NCBI GenBank assembly: GCA_027485645.1
Contig: JAIXQR010000007.1
Coordinates: 310,001 to 374,000, forward strand
Length of the DNA stretch: 64,000 bases
Origin: a bacterium
Lineage (GTDB): Bacteria > Armatimonadota > Fimbriimonadia > Fimbriimonadales > Fimbriimonadaceae
Reading direction: 5' to 3'
Below, one piece after another: positions 36,011 to 45,900 of the stretch. The position numbers and the translations under genes were made by a program. Below the pieces are notes generated by a model. The model saw nothing but the letters and a program-made list of their open reading frames with translations, had not been told where the DNA came from and made no database searches. Numbering within the stretch: position 1 is the first letter of the stretch; each line of letters begins with the position of its first letter.

Positions 36011-36098
36011 GAGGGGTAAACTGCACGATTGTCTAGACCCCTCCTGTGGGAAGGTTGAGACCGAAGTTGGGCGACGGGTCGCCCCCCTCCATCCCACA
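36011..36098 (+). promoter_or_regulatory. Structured tuf leader (three nested or adjacent hairpins)
   Basis: GAGGGGT (36011-36017) pairs with ACCCCTC (36037-36043). TGTGGG (36045-36050) can pair with CCCACA (36093-36098), and inside that arm GGGCGA (36069-36074) pairs with TCGCCC (36079-36084) around a CGGG loop. The structure ends 23 bp before the tuf start, so it would sit in the 5' untranslated region. A regulatory role is an inference. Confidence 0.45.
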
Positions 36099-36121
36099 TT
36101 GGGACAACAAAGAATTAAGAC

Positions 36122-37354
36122 ATGGCACGAGCAAAATTCGAAAGAACAAAACCTCACGTCAACATTGGCACCATTGGCCACGTTGACCACGGTAAGACGA
36201 CCCTAACCGCAGCGATCACGGGAGTCCTTCAAACGAAGGGACTCGCAATGGCCCGAAAGTACGATGAAATCGACTCGGCCCCTGAAGAAAAGGCCCGTGG
36301 AATCACGATCAACATTTCGCACCAGGAATACGAGACGGATACGCGACACTACGCGCACGTCGACTGTCCTGGACACGCTGACTTTATCAAGAACATGATC
36401 ACCGGTGCCGCTCAGATGGACGGCGCTATCTTGGTCGTGGCTGGTACGGACGGCCCAATGCAGCAGACCCGAGAGCACATCCTTTTGGCTCGACAGGTCG
36501 GTGTTCCTCACATCGTTGTCTTCATCAACAAGATTGATGCGGTCGACGACGACGAACTGCTGGATCTCGTCGAAATGGAAGTTCGAGAACTCTTGAGCAA
36601 GTACGGCTTTGACGGCGACAACACGCCAGTCATCCGCGGTTCGGCTCGAAAGGCCCTCGACCAGGTTGAAGCCGGCACGGTTGCTTACGACGACAAGTAC
36701 GTCAAGGCGATCACCGACCTCATGGATGCAGTCGATGCCTACATCCCAACCCCAGAGCGAGACAAGGACAAGCCATTCTTGATGGCCGTCGAAGACGTCT
36801 TCACGATCACCGGACGAGGCACCGTTGCTACGGGCCGAGTTGAGCGCGGTCAGCTGAAGTCGATGGAAGAAGTTGAGATCGTTGGTCTCTCCGAAGCTCC
36901 TCGAAAGACGATCTGCACCGGCGTTGAAATGTTCCGAAAGACCCTCGACTACTGCGAAGCTGGCGACAACGTCGGCTTGCTTCTTCGAGGCGTTGACCGA
37001 ACGATGATCGAGCGCGGCATGGTTATCGCCAAGGTCGGCACGATCAAGCCTCACCGAAAGTTCAAGGCAGAGGTTTACGTTCTGTCGAAGGAAGAAGGCG
37101 GCCGACACACCCCGTTCGTTAAGGGTTACCGACCACAGTTCTTCTTCCGAACCACGGACGTTACCGGAACCATCGAAGAAATTCAGGGTCAGGGCGGCGC
37201 GGTTGCAGAAATGTGCATGCCTGGTGACAACGTCACCATGAGCATCGAACTGATCGAAGGCAAGCCAGTTGCTGTCGAACAGGGTTCGAAGTTCTCGATC
37301 CGAGAAGGTGGCCGAACCGTCGGCGCCGGCGCGATCACCGAGATCCTCGAATAA
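36122..37354 (+). CDS. tuf: Elongation factor Tu
   Basis: GTPase of 410 aa that brings aminoacyl-tRNA to the ribosome. G1 is [10 protein letters not shown]2 RGITIN, G3 DCPGHAD and G4 NKID. The domain 3 stretch [16 protein letters not shown] is present. It is slightly longer than the 394-aa E. coli protein owing to insertions around residues 185-215. By my count, 20 of its 25 arginines are CGA. It follows the membrane-protein island instead of fusA and ends at a strong terminator. Confidence 0.98.
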   Translation: MARAKFERTKPHVNIGTIGHVDHGKTTLTAAITGVLQTKGLAMARKYDEIDSAPEEKARGITINISHQEYETDTRHYAHVDCPGHADFIKNMITGAAQMDGAILVVAGTDGPMQQTREHILLARQVGVPHIVVFINKIDAVDDDELLDLVEMEVRELLSKYGFDGDNTPVIRGSARKALDQVEAGTVAYDDKYVKAITDLMDAVDAYIPTPERDKDKPFLMAVEDVFTITGRGTVATGRVERGQLKSMEEVEIVGLSEAPRKTICTGVEMFRKTLDYCEAGDNVGLLLRGVDRTMIERGMVIAKVGTIKPHRKFKAEVYVLSKEEGGRHTPFVKGYRPQFFFRTTDVTGTIEEIQGQGGAVAEMCMPGDNVTMSIELIEGKPVAVEQGSKFSIREGGRTVGAGAITEILE

Positions 37355-37380
37355 GAAAACGGCTCCTGCCGTGATCTGAA

Positions 37381-37420
37381 GAGCGGGGCTCCCAATTTGG
37401 GAGCCCCGCTCTTTCTTTAT
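37381..37420 (+). terminator. Rho-independent terminator after tuf
   Basis: A 13-bp perfect stem, GAGCGGGGCTCCC (37381-37393) and GGGAGCCCCGCTC (37399-37411), followed by TTTCTTTATT. The 37417 minus-strand gene ends inside the T-tract region. Confidence 0.9.
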
Positions 37421-39315
37421 TCACCCTTCTTGAGCAGGACCAACTTGTAGCTGTTCGTTGTGCCAAGAACGGTCTGCTCTGATGTTGCCACCTCTGAGCG
37501 TCCGCCCATCGGGCCGCCACCACCCATCGGACCGCCAAAGCCACCGGTTTCTTGGAGTCGGACGACGTTGGTGAAGGTTTCAAACGCGTCGGCAGGAAGA
37601 GACTTCGCACTCTTCACATCCAAGAAGTACGTGCCCCAGTACTCGAGCCCATGTCGCGCGACCAGTAAAGTCTTGCCCTCTTTCGGCAATTTAGTCTTCA
37701 AGCTGGCCAGCTCATTGGCCTTTTGCCGGTTCATTTGCGGTGGCATCGGGTTCTTGTTCCACTCCCCAAAGAGCGGAACAAGAGTAGCGATCAGCGGCAC
37801 GGCGGAGAGGTATCCCCAGTTGGAACTTCGCGCTAGCAGTCCAAACGACGCCACCAAGGCAATCGCGGCGGGAAGGCTGGCGAGCAGGATCAACCGAGTG
37901 AAGTATTCGCTTCCGATCAGCGGACAGGCCAGAGCCAAGGCACCGAGAGCGGCACCAACGATCACGGTTCGCTCGGCTCCGTTTGAATCTTTCCAGCGGA
38001 TGGCAAGAATGATCAGGGCGGCGAAGGCCATGCTGTAGGCCATTCCGAACAACAGCGAGGCGTTGTCGTTTGGACCTCCACCAGGTCCTCCTCCACCAGG
38101 TCCGCCTCCAGGACCGCCACCGTTGGGTCCCCCTCCAGGACCACCAAAACTAGGACCACCGTTGCCTTGTCCGCCAAAGCCGGGACCACCTGCGCCAGGA
38201 CCTCCGCCGTTGGGTCCCCCTCCGGGACCGCCAAAGCCGCCAGGACCACCCTGCCCGCCGAAGTTTGGCGGGGGACTGCCCATTCCTTCGCCGAAACCTG
38301 GCGGTGGGCCACCGGGTCCAGATTGTCCTGGCTGGCCGGTCTGGCCGACCAGCATAGCTCCCTGTTCAGCGTTTCCATCCCAGCTCATGGGTTGGAAGCC
38401 ACCACCTTGTGGTCCGCCGGGTTCGCCATTTGGACCAGATGGGTTAAAACCTTGACCGCCGCCAGGAGCACCACCCATGCCAGGACCTCCTGGGCCGCGC
38501 CGATCATTGCCACCAAAGATCATCGCCGTCGCTGGGCGATCGAATAGGCGCGACAGTCCAGACTTCACAAACTGCACTTTCTGGGGCGCAACCAGGTTCA
38601 TGGCGGAGACGCTAAGCACTGCAATCGTGGCGACGGCCGCAATCGACAACGACTTCGAATTCTTGGGCACCTCTGAGAAGATCAGGGAAGCCAGCCATAC
38701 AAAACTAAGGATCAGAACGGTCGCTGCTCCGGTGCCAATATGGGTCAGGCAGCTTGCCGCGATGCTAAATGCCACCGCGAGGCCAGAGGACCACGACGGG
38801 CGGTCAAAGAACCGAAATGCCAGGTACAGCGCCATCGCGAGCCACAAGATGGCGACGCTTTGTTTCTCGAAGTCGCTGATCATCCGCAAAAGCCCGACCG
38901 TCATCAGACCAGCAAGCGCGCTTGCAACCGAAGGGAAGAGACCGGAAGTGCTGCCGCGCGAGATTTGGCGACCCAGCAAAACGATCGGGATTGCCGCCAA
39001 TGCCGGGATGACGGAATCGCCAATCCGAGAGGCCAGTAGCGCCGCGGTGCTCGTATCCATTCCGAACCCTCTCAGAACAAGGCCAATGAGGGCAAAGAGG
39101 TAGTAGGCAACGGGCAGGTCAGACTTCAGCAGGCTGCCCGTCTCGAGAATGGACCGAACCTGGTTTGCGTAATGCGCCGCGTCCATCCCGTTCGGAAACT
39201 CGGAGGAGAAGCTCACAGAGGCGCGAAGTCCGATCACGACCACCGTTGCGGCGAACGCGGAGGCGTACCAGATGCCCTTTGTGCTCTCATCAATCGTTGA
39301 CTCGTTCCGTTGCAT
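37417..39315 (-). CDS. Polytopic membrane protein, GT-C glycosyltransferase-like, with a Gly/Pro-rich insert
   Basis: A 632-aa membrane protein. The first 260 residues have about six or seven hydrophobic helices. An early extracytoplasmic loop reads FPNGMDAAHYANQVRSIL, where the D and Y/H residues recall the acidic loop of GT-C lipid-sugar transferases (PMT/ArnT-like). A repetitive Gly/Pro/Asn-rich insert spans about residues 270-420, followed by further helices and a soluble C-terminal domain of about 100 residues. A role in lipid-linked sugar transfer is a tentative inference. It is divergent from the carbonic anhydrase gene. Confidence 0.65.
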   Translation of the reverse strand: MQRNESTIDESTKGIWYASAFAATVVVIGLRASVSFSSEFPNGMDAAHYANQVRSILETGSLLKSDLPVAYYLFALIGLVLRGFGMDTSTAALLASRIGDSVIPALAAIPIVLLGRQISRGSTSGLFPSVASALAGLMTVGLLRMISDFEKQSVAILWLAMALYLAFRFFDRPSWSSGLAVAFSIAASCLTHIGTGAATVLILSFVWLASLIFSEVPKNSKSLSIAAVATIAVLSVSAMNLVAPQKVQFVKSGLSRLFDRPATAMIFGGNDRRGPGGPGMGGAPGGGQGFNPSGPNGEPGGPQGGGFQPMSWDGNAEQGAMLVGQTGQPGQSGPGGPPPGFGEGMGSPPPNFGGQGGPGGFGGPGGGPNGGGPGAGGPGFGGQGNGGPSFGGPGGGPNGGGPGGGPGGGGPGGGPNDNASLLFGMAYSMAFAALIILAIRWKDSNGAERTVIVGAALGALALACPLIGSEYFTRLILLASLPAAIALVASFGLLARSSNWGYLSAVPLIATLVPLFGEWNKNPMPPQMNRQKANELASLKTKLPKEGKTLLVARHGLEYWGTYFLDVKSAKSLPADAFETFTNVVRLQETGGFGGPMGGGGPMGGRSEVATSEQTVLGTTNSYKLVLLKKGE

Positions 39316-39462
39316 GCGAACAAGATGGCAACGAGTTATGAGTTTTTCCTCGGAAAAACCTGGAAAGGCGACGTACCTTCGATTGAACGGTTCTGGCCCA
39401 ATTTTGATTAAGAATCGTACGCATGCTCACGCGGGAGAATGACCCCGGCGTATATCCCGTGT

Positions 39463-40038
39463 ATGAGTAACCCATCGGTGCTTCCAGAGATTCTTGAAGC
39501 GAATGCGCAGTACGTCGAAAACTTTGGCGACAAAGGATCCCTTGCCCTACCTCCGGCCCGAGGCTTTGCGATTCTGACCTGCATGGATGCAAGGCTAGAC
39601 CCCGCCAAGTACGCCGGCCTGGCCGAAGGAGACGCCCACGTCATCCGAAATGCCGGTGGCCGGGCGAGCGACGACGCCATCCGCTCGCTCGTGATCTCGT
39701 ACAAGCTCCTTGGCACAAAGGAGTTCTTTGTGATTCATCACACCAACTGCGGCATGGAGTTCTTCACCAGCGAGCTGATGGCCGACTTGTTGCACAGCAG
39801 CTTGGAGACGGCAGCACTCACAGACGAGGGGTTCAAGGACGTCGGAACCGGACCCGGATCGGGCGAAGGCGCGTACATCAACTTCCTGACGATCAAGAAT
39901 CAGGAGGACAGCGTTCGAGAAGATGTGGCCCGGATTGCGAACCATCCCCTCGTGCCGGAGACCATCCCGATTCGCGGCTTCATCTACGATGTGCGAACCG
40001 GGAAGTTGAACGCCGTTGACGGCGCTGTCAGGGAGTAA
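39463..40038 (+). CDS. Beta-class carbonic anhydrase
   Basis: A zinc enzyme of 191 aa converting CO2 and bicarbonate. Ligands are readable: C40, D42 and R44 in TCMDAR, H93 and C96 in HHTNCGM. ATG 39463 is used; it has no Shine-Dalgarno but TATATC lies 6 nt before it, which could be a -10 for a leaderless mRNA. ATG 39439 with GGGAGA is the alternative. The lengths and motifs fit the small clade D (Rv1284-like) enzymes. Its 3' end overlaps the next gene by 11 bp. Confidence 0.9.
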   Translation: MSNPSVLPEILEANAQYVENFGDKGSLALPPARGFAILTCMDARLDPAKYAGLAEGDAHVIRNAGGRASDDAIRSLVISYKLLGTKEFFVIHHTNCGMEFFTSELMADLLHSSLETAALTDEGFKDVGTGPGSGEGAYINFLTIKNQEDSVREDVARIANHPLVPETIPIRGFIYDVRTGKLNAVDGAVRE

Positions 40039-41536
40039 CGGTAACCCGAAGTTTCAGGCTCCGGCCCGTATAAGAAATATAGACCCAGCCGGAGCCGGTC
40101 GTTCCTGACGCAGGAGCGGTGACGCGGAAGTACGTTTCGGTTCCGCCAGGGTTGAACTCGGCAACGGCCGGTGTGGTGAACATCGTGCCGCCGGTATTCG
40201 CAATCGTTGCTTGCCGTTCCTGTCTCGGTGCGCCGGTTCGAAGGTCCAAATACACCTTGACGTTGGTTCCGCGCTTCATCGTGATGGACGAATTGCGAAG
40301 ATGCTGGAGGTTGTAGCTCACGTTCAGCCGCGTTTCATCGCCCGTCTTTGACAGGAAGAATGCGTTGTTCCATTGGTCCAGATAGCCGAGAGACGTTCCA
40401 GGAACTTGGTGTTCATTGAAAGCACCCGACGCGCTCAAAACGAACAACTTGCTCGGATAGTCATCTGGGGCGTACAACGATATCTGGCCGGCACTGTCGA
40501 CTTTGTGCTTGAACGTGCCGCTCATGAAAATTGGCACGTGAGCGATTCTTGTGATGACGCCAGTCGGAGAAATAAACAAGAATTGGTACCTGGTGCCCAA
40601 AAATTTTCGGACAACAAGGCCAACCGCGTCCACATGATCGAGTTCGGTGATGATGCCAGTTTGGTCCACAATCTTCCATTGAAGCGTGCCGTCCGGCGAG
40701 AATTTTGAGATGCCGTCAGATCCAGCGACATAGATATCATGCGGCTGAGACTTAGCGGACGAAGACTTTGGGACGATGCAGACATCAATCGGAATCCTCA
40801 TTGGGACTGCGACATTCGAAATCTCGCTCATTCCGTAGCTGTACTGTCGAACGTAGACCAGGCCAGGAGAAAGTTGTCCTGAGACCGCGGTCACTCCAGT
40901 GGCAGCCGCATCCGAAGCGCTAGCGGTTAGCAAGTGCTCCTGCCCTTGATACAGAAAACGGTCGTCGTTGAAGAGGGGGCGCGTGGGAAAGTTGTTGGAG
41001 GCATCGGTCACCGCAACAAATGTATTCGGTGAACGGTCAGCCGGGATACTGGTTGACCCGCGAGTTGTGACTCGGACTTGGCTGCTCACGGCCGTTGCCT
41101 CAATCCGACTAAAGAGGTCTAGTTCCCCAACTCCGTCAAGAAACTTCGCCGGCCCGCTTTGCGGCACGTGCGCCAATACGGAATATTGCCTCTGGTAACT
41201 CGAAACCGTTTTGACACGCGGAAACACCAACGTGGCACCGCCGGTAGAGTCAAGCGCACCAAACCTTGCAGATGTACCGACCACGCCTAGTTCCTCGAAA
41301 GTGTCGTCCCGGTAGTTGGTGAGGGAATAGGAATAGCGTTGATAGAGGGTTCGCGGAGTCCCGGATCGGGTGTAGCGTAACACGTGAGCGTAACGTCCTC
41401 CCGCATCGAGTTGGACGACGTCATTCGGATTGGAGGTCAGGACGATCGATTTGTCGCTCACAAGGAACTGGGCGTGAGCGCTGGCGCAGAGTGCCAAGCC
41501 CAAAACTGCAATCGACTGACACCTGATATTTTTCAT
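40028..41536 (-). CDS. Secreted beta-rich protein of unknown function
   Basis: I do not recognise the fold. It is a 502-aa exported protein: a signal peptide (cleavage after ASAHAQ), then about 400 residues with short repeating beta stretches including [16 protein letters not shown] and [10 protein letters not shown], which look like weak propeller blades, and an Ig-like C-terminal end of about 90 residues finishing RVTVTP. The end resembles the fragment at 29549. It may be a cell-surface or outer-layer protein. It is convergent with the carbonic anhydrase gene. Confidence 0.7.
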   Translation of the reverse strand: MKNIRCQSIAVLGLALCASAHAQFLVSDKSIVLTSNPNDVVQLDAGGRYAHVLRYTRSGTPRTLYQRYSYSLTNYRDDTFEELGVVGTSARFGALDSTGGATLVFPRVKTVSSYQRQYSVLAHVPQSGPAKFLDGVGELDLFSRIEATAVSSQVRVTTRGSTSIPADRSPNTFVAVTDASNNFPTRPLFNDDRFLYQGQEHLLTASASDAAATGVTAVSGQLSPGLVYVRQYSYGMSEISNVAVPMRIPIDVCIVPKSSSAKSQPHDIYVAGSDGISKFSPDGTLQWKIVDQTGIITELDHVDAVGLVVRKFLGTRYQFLFISPTGVITRIAHVPIFMSGTFKHKVDSAGQISLYAPDDYPSKLFVLSASGAFNEHQVPGTSLGYLDQWNNAFFLSKTGDETRLNVSYNLQHLRNSSITMKRGTNVKVYLDLRTGAPRQERQATIANTGGTMFTTPAVAEFNPGGTETYFRVTAPASGTTGSGWVYISYTGRSLKLRVTVTP

Positions 41537-41731
41537 CTCGCTAGAGTCACCCTACTACGCTTGGACGGTCTGTGACAAGCTTATGGTCAGTAAAGCCGTC
41601 CAGTTATTGGGTTCGAAGACGGAAAATTTCGGAACCGATCCGGGAAATCTGGTTTAATAGACGGGCTGAGAGGTTGGGTGGCGCGTGCCGTGCTACCGTT
41701 ATTCGCAGCAAAACTGATACATCAAGGCACT

Positions 41732-42034
41732 ATGAAAGTACGAATTCGACTTCGAGCATTTGACCACCGCGTCATCGAGCAATCCGCAGAAAAGATCGTT
41801 GACACCGCCAAGCGCACCGGCGCCGGCGTGAAGGGACCGGTTCCACTTCCAACCCACATCCGACGCTTCTGCGTTATCCGAGGACCGCACATCGACAAGG
41901 AGTCGATGGAGCACTTCGAACTGCGAACCCACAACCGACTGATCGACATCATCGAGCCGACCAACAAGACGATTGACGCCTTGATGCGACTCGACTTGCC
42001 AAGCGGCGTCGACATCGAAATCAAGAGCGCCTAA
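41732..42034 (+). CDS. rpsJ: 30S ribosomal protein S10
   Basis: S10 of 100 aa ([19 protein letters not shown]...), the usual length, which is also the NusE partner of NusB in antitermination. ATG 41732 has AAGG at 7 nt; the frame is open upstream but homology begins here. The HTRRFCV-type motif appears as [10 protein letters not shown]. It normally leads the S10 operon, but here a terminator follows and rplC begins 255 bp later with its own leader. Confidence 0.97.
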   Translation: MKVRIRLRAFDHRVIEQSAEKIVDTAKRTGAGVKGPVPLPTHIRRFCVIRGPHIDKESMEHFELRTHNRLIDIIEPTNKTIDALMRLDLPSGVDIEIKSA

Positions 42035-42045
42035 ACAAGAATTTG

Positions 42046-42083
42046 AAAGCGGCTCCGGGCAGGTTGCTCGGGGCCGCTTTTTT
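42046..42083 (+). terminator. Rho-independent terminator after rpsJ
   Basis: A 12-bp stem with one G-T wobble, AAAGCGGCTCCG (42046-42057) and CGGGGCCGCTTT (42069-42080), then six T residues (42078-42083). It sits inside what is normally one S10 operon. Confidence 0.88.
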
Positions 42084-42289
42084 GTTTGTGAGTCCTAGCT
42101 GGAACGCATCTGAGCAAAACCAAGCATTTGCGTTCAAGGGAAAGGTATAACCTTTTGTTGCGCCTCACCGAGAGGTTTGGTTGCGCATGCTTCAGAGCGA
42201 CGATTGTCGGGCGCCCCGTTTAATGGGCAACGCCACTATTCCTGACGGAACAAAGCGGCTGATCGTTGCGGCGAAGCGAAGGAGATTCG

Positions 42290-42916
42290 ATGCTACCAGG
42301 CATTTTAGGGCGAAAAGTGGGCATGACTCACCTCTTCTCCGAGGACGGAAAAATGATTCCGGTCACGGTTTTAGAGGCTGGTCCTGTCTTCGTTACCCAA
42401 ATTAAAACGGAAGAAAAAGACGGATATTCGGCAGTTCAAGTTGGCTATGAAGAGATGAGCGATAAAAACCTCACCTTCCCAAAGCACGGTCACTTGAAGA
42501 AAGCCGGTTTGACAAAGAACCTTCGAACCCTGCGCGAGTTTCGACTTAGCGGCAAATCGCCGTTCGAACTCGGACAGGAGATCAAGGCAGACATTTTCGC
42601 CGACGGCGAAGTGATTACGGTTACCTCCACCAGCAAAGGTAAAGGTTTCCAGGGTGGCGTCAAGCGCTATCACTTCAAAGGTCAGCACATGACCCACGGT
42701 TACATGACTCACCGACGACCGCTCTCGAGCGGTGCAACTGGTCCTCAGCGCGTCTTCAAGGGCGTTCGAAAGCCAGGTCGAATGGGTACCGACACCGTTA
42801 CCCAGAAGGGACTCAAGGTCGTTAAGGTCGATGCAGAGCGAAACCTGATCATGGTTAGCGGAAGCGTCGCCGGACCAAACGGTGCCCTCGTGACCATCAA
42901 CAAGGTGGGCAACTAA
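42290..42916 (+). CDS. rplC: 50S ribosomal protein L3
   Basis: L3 of 208 aa, an early-assembling 50S protein near the peptidyl-transferase centre. MLPGILGRKVGMTHLF, TSKGKGFQGGVKRYHF and PGRMGTDTVT are diagnostic. ATG 42290 follows AAGGAGA at a good spacing, within a long leader (from about 42084). It overlaps rplD by one base (TAATG). First gene of rplC-D-W-B. Confidence 0.98.
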   Translation: MLPGILGRKVGMTHLFSEDGKMIPVTVLEAGPVFVTQIKTEEKDGYSAVQVGYEEMSDKNLTFPKHGHLKKAGLTKNLRTLREFRLSGKSPFELGQEIKADIFADGEVITVTSTSKGKGFQGGVKRYHFKGQHMTHGYMTHRRPLSSGATGPQRVFKGVRKPGRMGTDTVTQKGLKVVKVDAERNLIMVSGSVAGPNGALVTINKVGN

Positions 42917-43575
42917 TGGCAGAACTGATTGTTAAAAGCCGCGATGGCAAAGAAGTAGGCAAGCGAACTCTCTCGCCAAACTTCGGAACCGTCCGCATCA
43001 GCATGACCTCGCTCCACCGAGTCGTGGTCGCCGAAGAAGCCAACAAGCGACAAGGCACCCAGAAGACCAAGACCCGAAGTGAAGTTCGCGGTGGTGGTCG
43101 AAAGCCGTACAAGCAGAAGAAGACCGGTAACGCCCGACAGGGAACCATCCGAGCTCCGCACTATGCCCACGGTGGTATGGCCCTCGCTCTTACGCCTCGC
43201 GACTACGAAAAGAAGGTCAACAAGAAGGAGCGACGAGCTTCGATCCTTGGCGTTCTTGGCGCACAGGCAGAAGTTGGAAACGTCACGATCATCGATTCGT
43301 TGGTCTTTGATGCTCCGCGAACCAAGGATGCAACGGCATTCCTGAAGAACCTTGGTCTCGAAGGCGCACGACGAATCCTCATCATTCTTCCGCAGTACGA
43401 CGAAGCCACCTACAAGAGCTTCCGAAACCTGCAGAACGTTGAAGTTCGAACGGCACCAACCGTCGATCAGAGCGAAAAGAGCCAAGCGTTCTCCGCCCGA
43501 GATCTGATGGTCGCAAAGAACATCATCATCGTACAGGCAGCTCTCGATCGAATCGAGGAGGTTTGGGCTAAGTGA
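42916..43575 (+). CDS. rplD: 50S ribosomal protein L4
   Basis: L4 of 219 aa. The loop that lines the exit tunnel is visible as TRSEVRGGGRKPYKQKKTGNAR, with the conserved basic residues. The C-terminal globular part has LVFDAPRTKDATAFLKNLG. In E. coli L4 represses its own operon; here its operon lacks rpsJ, so that control would differ. It overlaps rplW by 4 nt (GTGA). Confidence 0.97.
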   Translation: MAELIVKSRDGKEVGKRTLSPNFGTVRISMTSLHRVVVAEEANKRQGTQKTKTRSEVRGGGRKPYKQKKTGNARQGTIRAPHYAHGGMALALTPRDYEKKVNKKERRASILGVLGAQAEVGNVTIIDSLVFDAPRTKDATAFLKNLGLEGARRILIILPQYDEATYKSFRNLQNVEVRTAPTVDQSEKSQAFSARDLMVAKNIIIVQAALDRIEEVWAK

Positions 43576-43916
43576 AAAATCCTTACGAAATCATCGTTCA
43601 GCCTCACATCACCGAGAAGTCGGTTGAGTTGAGCTACGGCGACCCTAAGATCCGAGACGAAGCGGAACTGGTTCGCAAATACACCTTCATTGTTCAGCAC
43701 ACCGCGAACAAGATTGAGATCAAGAAAGCGATTGAAGCCATCTACAACGATGGTCGCCAGAAGGACAACTCGATCGAAGTGACGAGCGTACGAACCATGA
43801 CCGTTCTCGGCAAAAAGCGACGCCGCTCCCAAAAGAGTGCCGGCTACGAGCCAGACCGAAAGAAGGCAATCGTTACTTTGAAGAAGGGGCAGTTGCTGGA
43901 GGACTACGGAGTCTAA
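43572..43916 (+). CDS. rplW: 50S ribosomal protein L23
   Basis: L23 of 114 aa, at the exit tunnel where trigger factor and SRP dock. [17 protein letters not shown] and the [23 protein letters not shown] core are typical; the N-terminal part has an extra [10 protein letters not shown] stretch relative to the common form. GTG start at 43572, coupled to rplD by a 4-nt overlap. One base separates it from rplB. Confidence 0.96.
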   Translation: MKNPYEIIVQPHITEKSVELSYGDPKIRDEAELVRKYTFIVQHTANKIEIKKAIEAIYNDGRQKDNSIEVTSVRTMTVLGKKRRRSQKSAGYEPDRKKAIVTLKKGQLLEDYGV

Positions 43917-43917
43917 G

Positions 43918-44751
43918 ATGCCGACCAAACAGTACAAACCAACATCGCCTGGCCGACGCCATATGATCGGCGCGGATTACTCCGAAGTCACAAAGTCGAA
44001 GCCAGAGAAAAGCTTAACGAAAGCTAAGCCTAAATCTGGTGGTCGAAACCACTTCGGACGAATCACGTCGTTCAACCGTGGCGGCGGTAACAAGCAGCGA
44101 TACCGAATCATCGACTTCAAGCGAACGAAGGATGAAGTGAAGGCGAAGGTCGCCGCGATCGAATACGATCCAAACCGAACCTGCCGAATTGCTCTTCTTC
44201 ACTATCTTGATGGAGAAAAGCGATACATCCTCGCCCCTAAGGGCTTGGAAGTTGGCACCTTGGTTGAGAGCGGCCCACAGGCAGACATTCTGCCGGGCAA
44301 TGCACTGCCGTTGAAGAACATTCCGTTGGGAACGCTGGTTCACAACGTTGAGCTTCAGCCAAACAAGGGGGGCCAAATGGTTCGATCCGCCGGCGCATCT
44401 GCTCAGGTTATGGCGAAGGAAGGCATGTACGTCACTCTTCGACTTCCTAGCGGAGAAATGCGAATGGTCCACAACACTTGCCGAGCAACGGTGGGTGAAG
44501 TAGGTAACGCAGAGCACGAGAACGAAGCGCTGGGTAAAGCCGGTAAAGCTCGAGGCCTCGGCCGAAAGCCACACGTTCGTGGTGTTGTAAAGAGCCCACG
44601 AGACCACCCACACGGTGGTGGTGAAGCCAAGTCGCCAGTTGGACGTAAGAAAGGTCCAGTTGACCGATGGGGCAACAAGTCTTTGGGTGAAAAGACCCGA
44701 AGCAACAAGCGAACGGACAAGTTCATTGTTCGACGCCGCGACAAGAAGTAA
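43918..44751 (+). CDS. rplB: 50S ribosomal protein L2
   Basis: L2 of 277 aa, essential for subunit association. Seen are [36 protein letters not shown], the [14 protein letters not shown] zinc-free core and the conserved C-terminal DHPHGGGE histidine loop with the catalytically discussed His. ATG 43918. The usual continuation into rpsS is interrupted by a terminator just after the stop. Confidence 0.98.
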   Translation: MPTKQYKPTSPGRRHMIGADYSEVTKSKPEKSLTKAKPKSGGRNHFGRITSFNRGGGNKQRYRIIDFKRTKDEVKAKVAAIEYDPNRTCRIALLHYLDGEKRYILAPKGLEVGTLVESGPQADILPGNALPLKNIPLGTLVHNVELQPNKGGQMVRSAGASAQVMAKEGMYVTLRLPSGEMRMVHNTCRATVGEVGNAEHENEALGKAGKARGLGRKPHVRGVVKSPRDHPHGGGEAKSPVGRKKGPVDRWGNKSLGEKTRSNKRTDKFIVRRRDKK

Positions 44752-44763
44752 CGTCGCAAAAAC

Positions 44764-44811
44764 TAAGGTGGAGGCTGCGAGTAATCGTAGCCCCCACCTT
44801 TCATTTATTCA
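44764..44811 (+). terminator. Terminator after rplB
   Basis: A 16-bp stem with one A/C mismatch and one G-T wobble: AAGGTGGAGGCTGCGA (44764-44779) and TCGTAGCCCCCACCTT (44784-44799), followed by TTCATTTATT. It lies between rplB and rpsS, which are normally contiguous. Confidence 0.8.
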
Positions 44812-44893
44812 GGTCCGTTTTCTGATATTTCCGGATTAGGCTAAGCGGATGAAGCAACCGTAAACCGCGCCAAGAGCCGTTCGAAATTGAACC

Positions 44894-44923
44894 TTGCAAT
44901 AGTCCCACAAGGTTGGGTACCAT
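44894..44923 (+). promoter_or_regulatory. Candidate promoter of the rpsS-rplE operon
   Basis: TTGCAA (44894-44899), 18 nt, TACCAT (44918-44923), about 90 bp upstream of rpsS, in the 262-bp gap behind the rplB terminator. Both boxes match 4 of 6 consensus bases. The rest of this gap holds no gene. Confidence 0.42.
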
Positions 44924-45013
44924 TCCTGTTTGTGCCCGACCGAGTTTCGGGATTTGGCACCGATTAACTTGTCTCAGCAGTAAATTCGCCGCTGAGATTA
45001 ATAACGGAGGAAT

Positions 45014-45301
45014 ATGGCAAGAAGTTTAAAGAAAGGTTACTTCGTTGATGATCACCTGCTAAACAAGGTGATCGTGCTCAACGAAAAGGACGAAAAGCGA
45101 CTCATCAAGACATGGAGTCGACGATCGACAATCATCCCCGATTTCATTGGGCACACATTCGCGGTGCATGATGGACGGAAGCACGTGCCCGTGTTTGTTA
45201 CCGAAAATATGATCGGCCACAAGCTCGGTGAATTTGCGCCAACGCGAACCTATAAGGGTCACGCAGGCGGCCTCCCAGAGCGAGGAGTGAAACTCCGCTA
45301 A
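45014..45301 (+). CDS. rpsS: 30S ribosomal protein S19
   Basis: S19 of 95 aa in the head of the 30S subunit. [37 protein letters not shown] and [14 protein letters not shown] are diagnostic. GGAGGA lies just upstream of ATG 45014, one of the clearest Shine-Dalgarno sequences here. It is first in the rpsS-rplV-rpsC-rplP-rpmC-rpsQ-rplN-rplX-rplE block. Confidence 0.98.
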   Translation: MARSLKKGYFVDDHLLNKVIVLNEKDEKRLIKTWSRRSTIIPDFIGHTFAVHDGRKHVPVFVTENMIGHKLGEFAPTRTYKGHAGGLPERGVKLR

Positions 45302-45315
45302 GGGGAGGGTAAATC

Positions 45316-45900
45316 ATGGAAGTTCGAGCAGTTGCAAAATTTGTCCGGGTACAGCCACGAAAAGTCCGGCTCGTCGCCCGAGAAGTCCGAGGAGCGCCCG
45401 CAGCGCTTGCGGCAAACAAGCTTCGTTTCCACCCAAGCAAGGGTGCGAAAGCTCTTCACAAGGTCCTGGTTTCGGCTATGGCCAATGCCCAGGAAAACCA
45501 CGGCGTTAGCCCCGACATGCTCCGCATTTCGAACATTGCCGTAGACGAAGGTCCGCACATGAAGCGAATGCAGGCCCGCGCAATGGGTCGAGGCAATCGA
45601 ATCCTTAAGAAGACCAGCCACATCACGGTTACGGTTGAGGATTACGAAGGCGAGCAGAGCGTGAAACCGCACGGTACCAAGGCGAAACCACGACCAACTC
45701 TGGCCGGCAAGCGTGGCAAGAAGGGATCTGCACCAGCAGCCCCAGAAGCTGTCGCAGCACCAGTCGTCGAAGAAGTCACCACGCCAGAAGTCACTAGCGA
45801 AGAAGTTTCGGATGCAGTGGAATCCATCGAAGTGACGCAAGCCGCCGCTGAAACCACCGAAGCCGCATCCGCGCCGACCGAAGAAGGAGAGAACAAGTAA
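45316..45900 (+). CDS. rplV: 50S ribosomal protein L22 with an acidic C-terminal extension
   Basis: L22 of 194 aa, far above the usual 110. Residues 1-110 are normal: VRVQPRKVRLVAREVRG, LVSAMANAQENHG and the beta-hairpin that reaches into the exit tunnel (ending MQARAMGRGNRILKKTSHITV). Residues 111-194 form an extension: first basic (KPRPTLAGKRGKKG), then a low-complexity tail rich in Glu, Ala, Val, Thr and Ser (VVEEVTTPEVTSEEVSD...). The tail is of unknown function and resembles those on L16 and S17. Overlaps rpsC by one base. Confidence 0.96.
   Translation: MEVRAVAKFVRVQPRKVRLVAREVRGAPAALAANKLRFHPSKGAKALHKVLVSAMANAQENHGVSPDMLRISNIAVDEGPHMKRMQARAMGRGNRILKKTSHITVTVEDYEGEQSVKPHGTKAKPRPTLAGKRGKKGSAPAAPEAVAAPVVEEVTTPEVTSEEVSDAVESIEVTQAAAETTEAASAPTEEGENK

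Noticed and set aside
36203-37108. A 301-codon minus-strand frame over tuf
   Set aside because: Shadow of EF-Tu, with the same cause: the codon bias removes stops on the reverse strand.
38063-38455. A repetitive region that could be mistaken for a CRISPR array or tandem-repeat element
   Set aside because: The repeats are codons for Gly/Pro/Asn in frame with the membrane protein, with irregular spacing and no unique spacers.
42128-42151. TTGCGT and TATAAC before rplC as a promoter
   Set aside because: The spacing is only 12 nt, too short for a sigma-70 promoter; the -10-like box alone is not enough.
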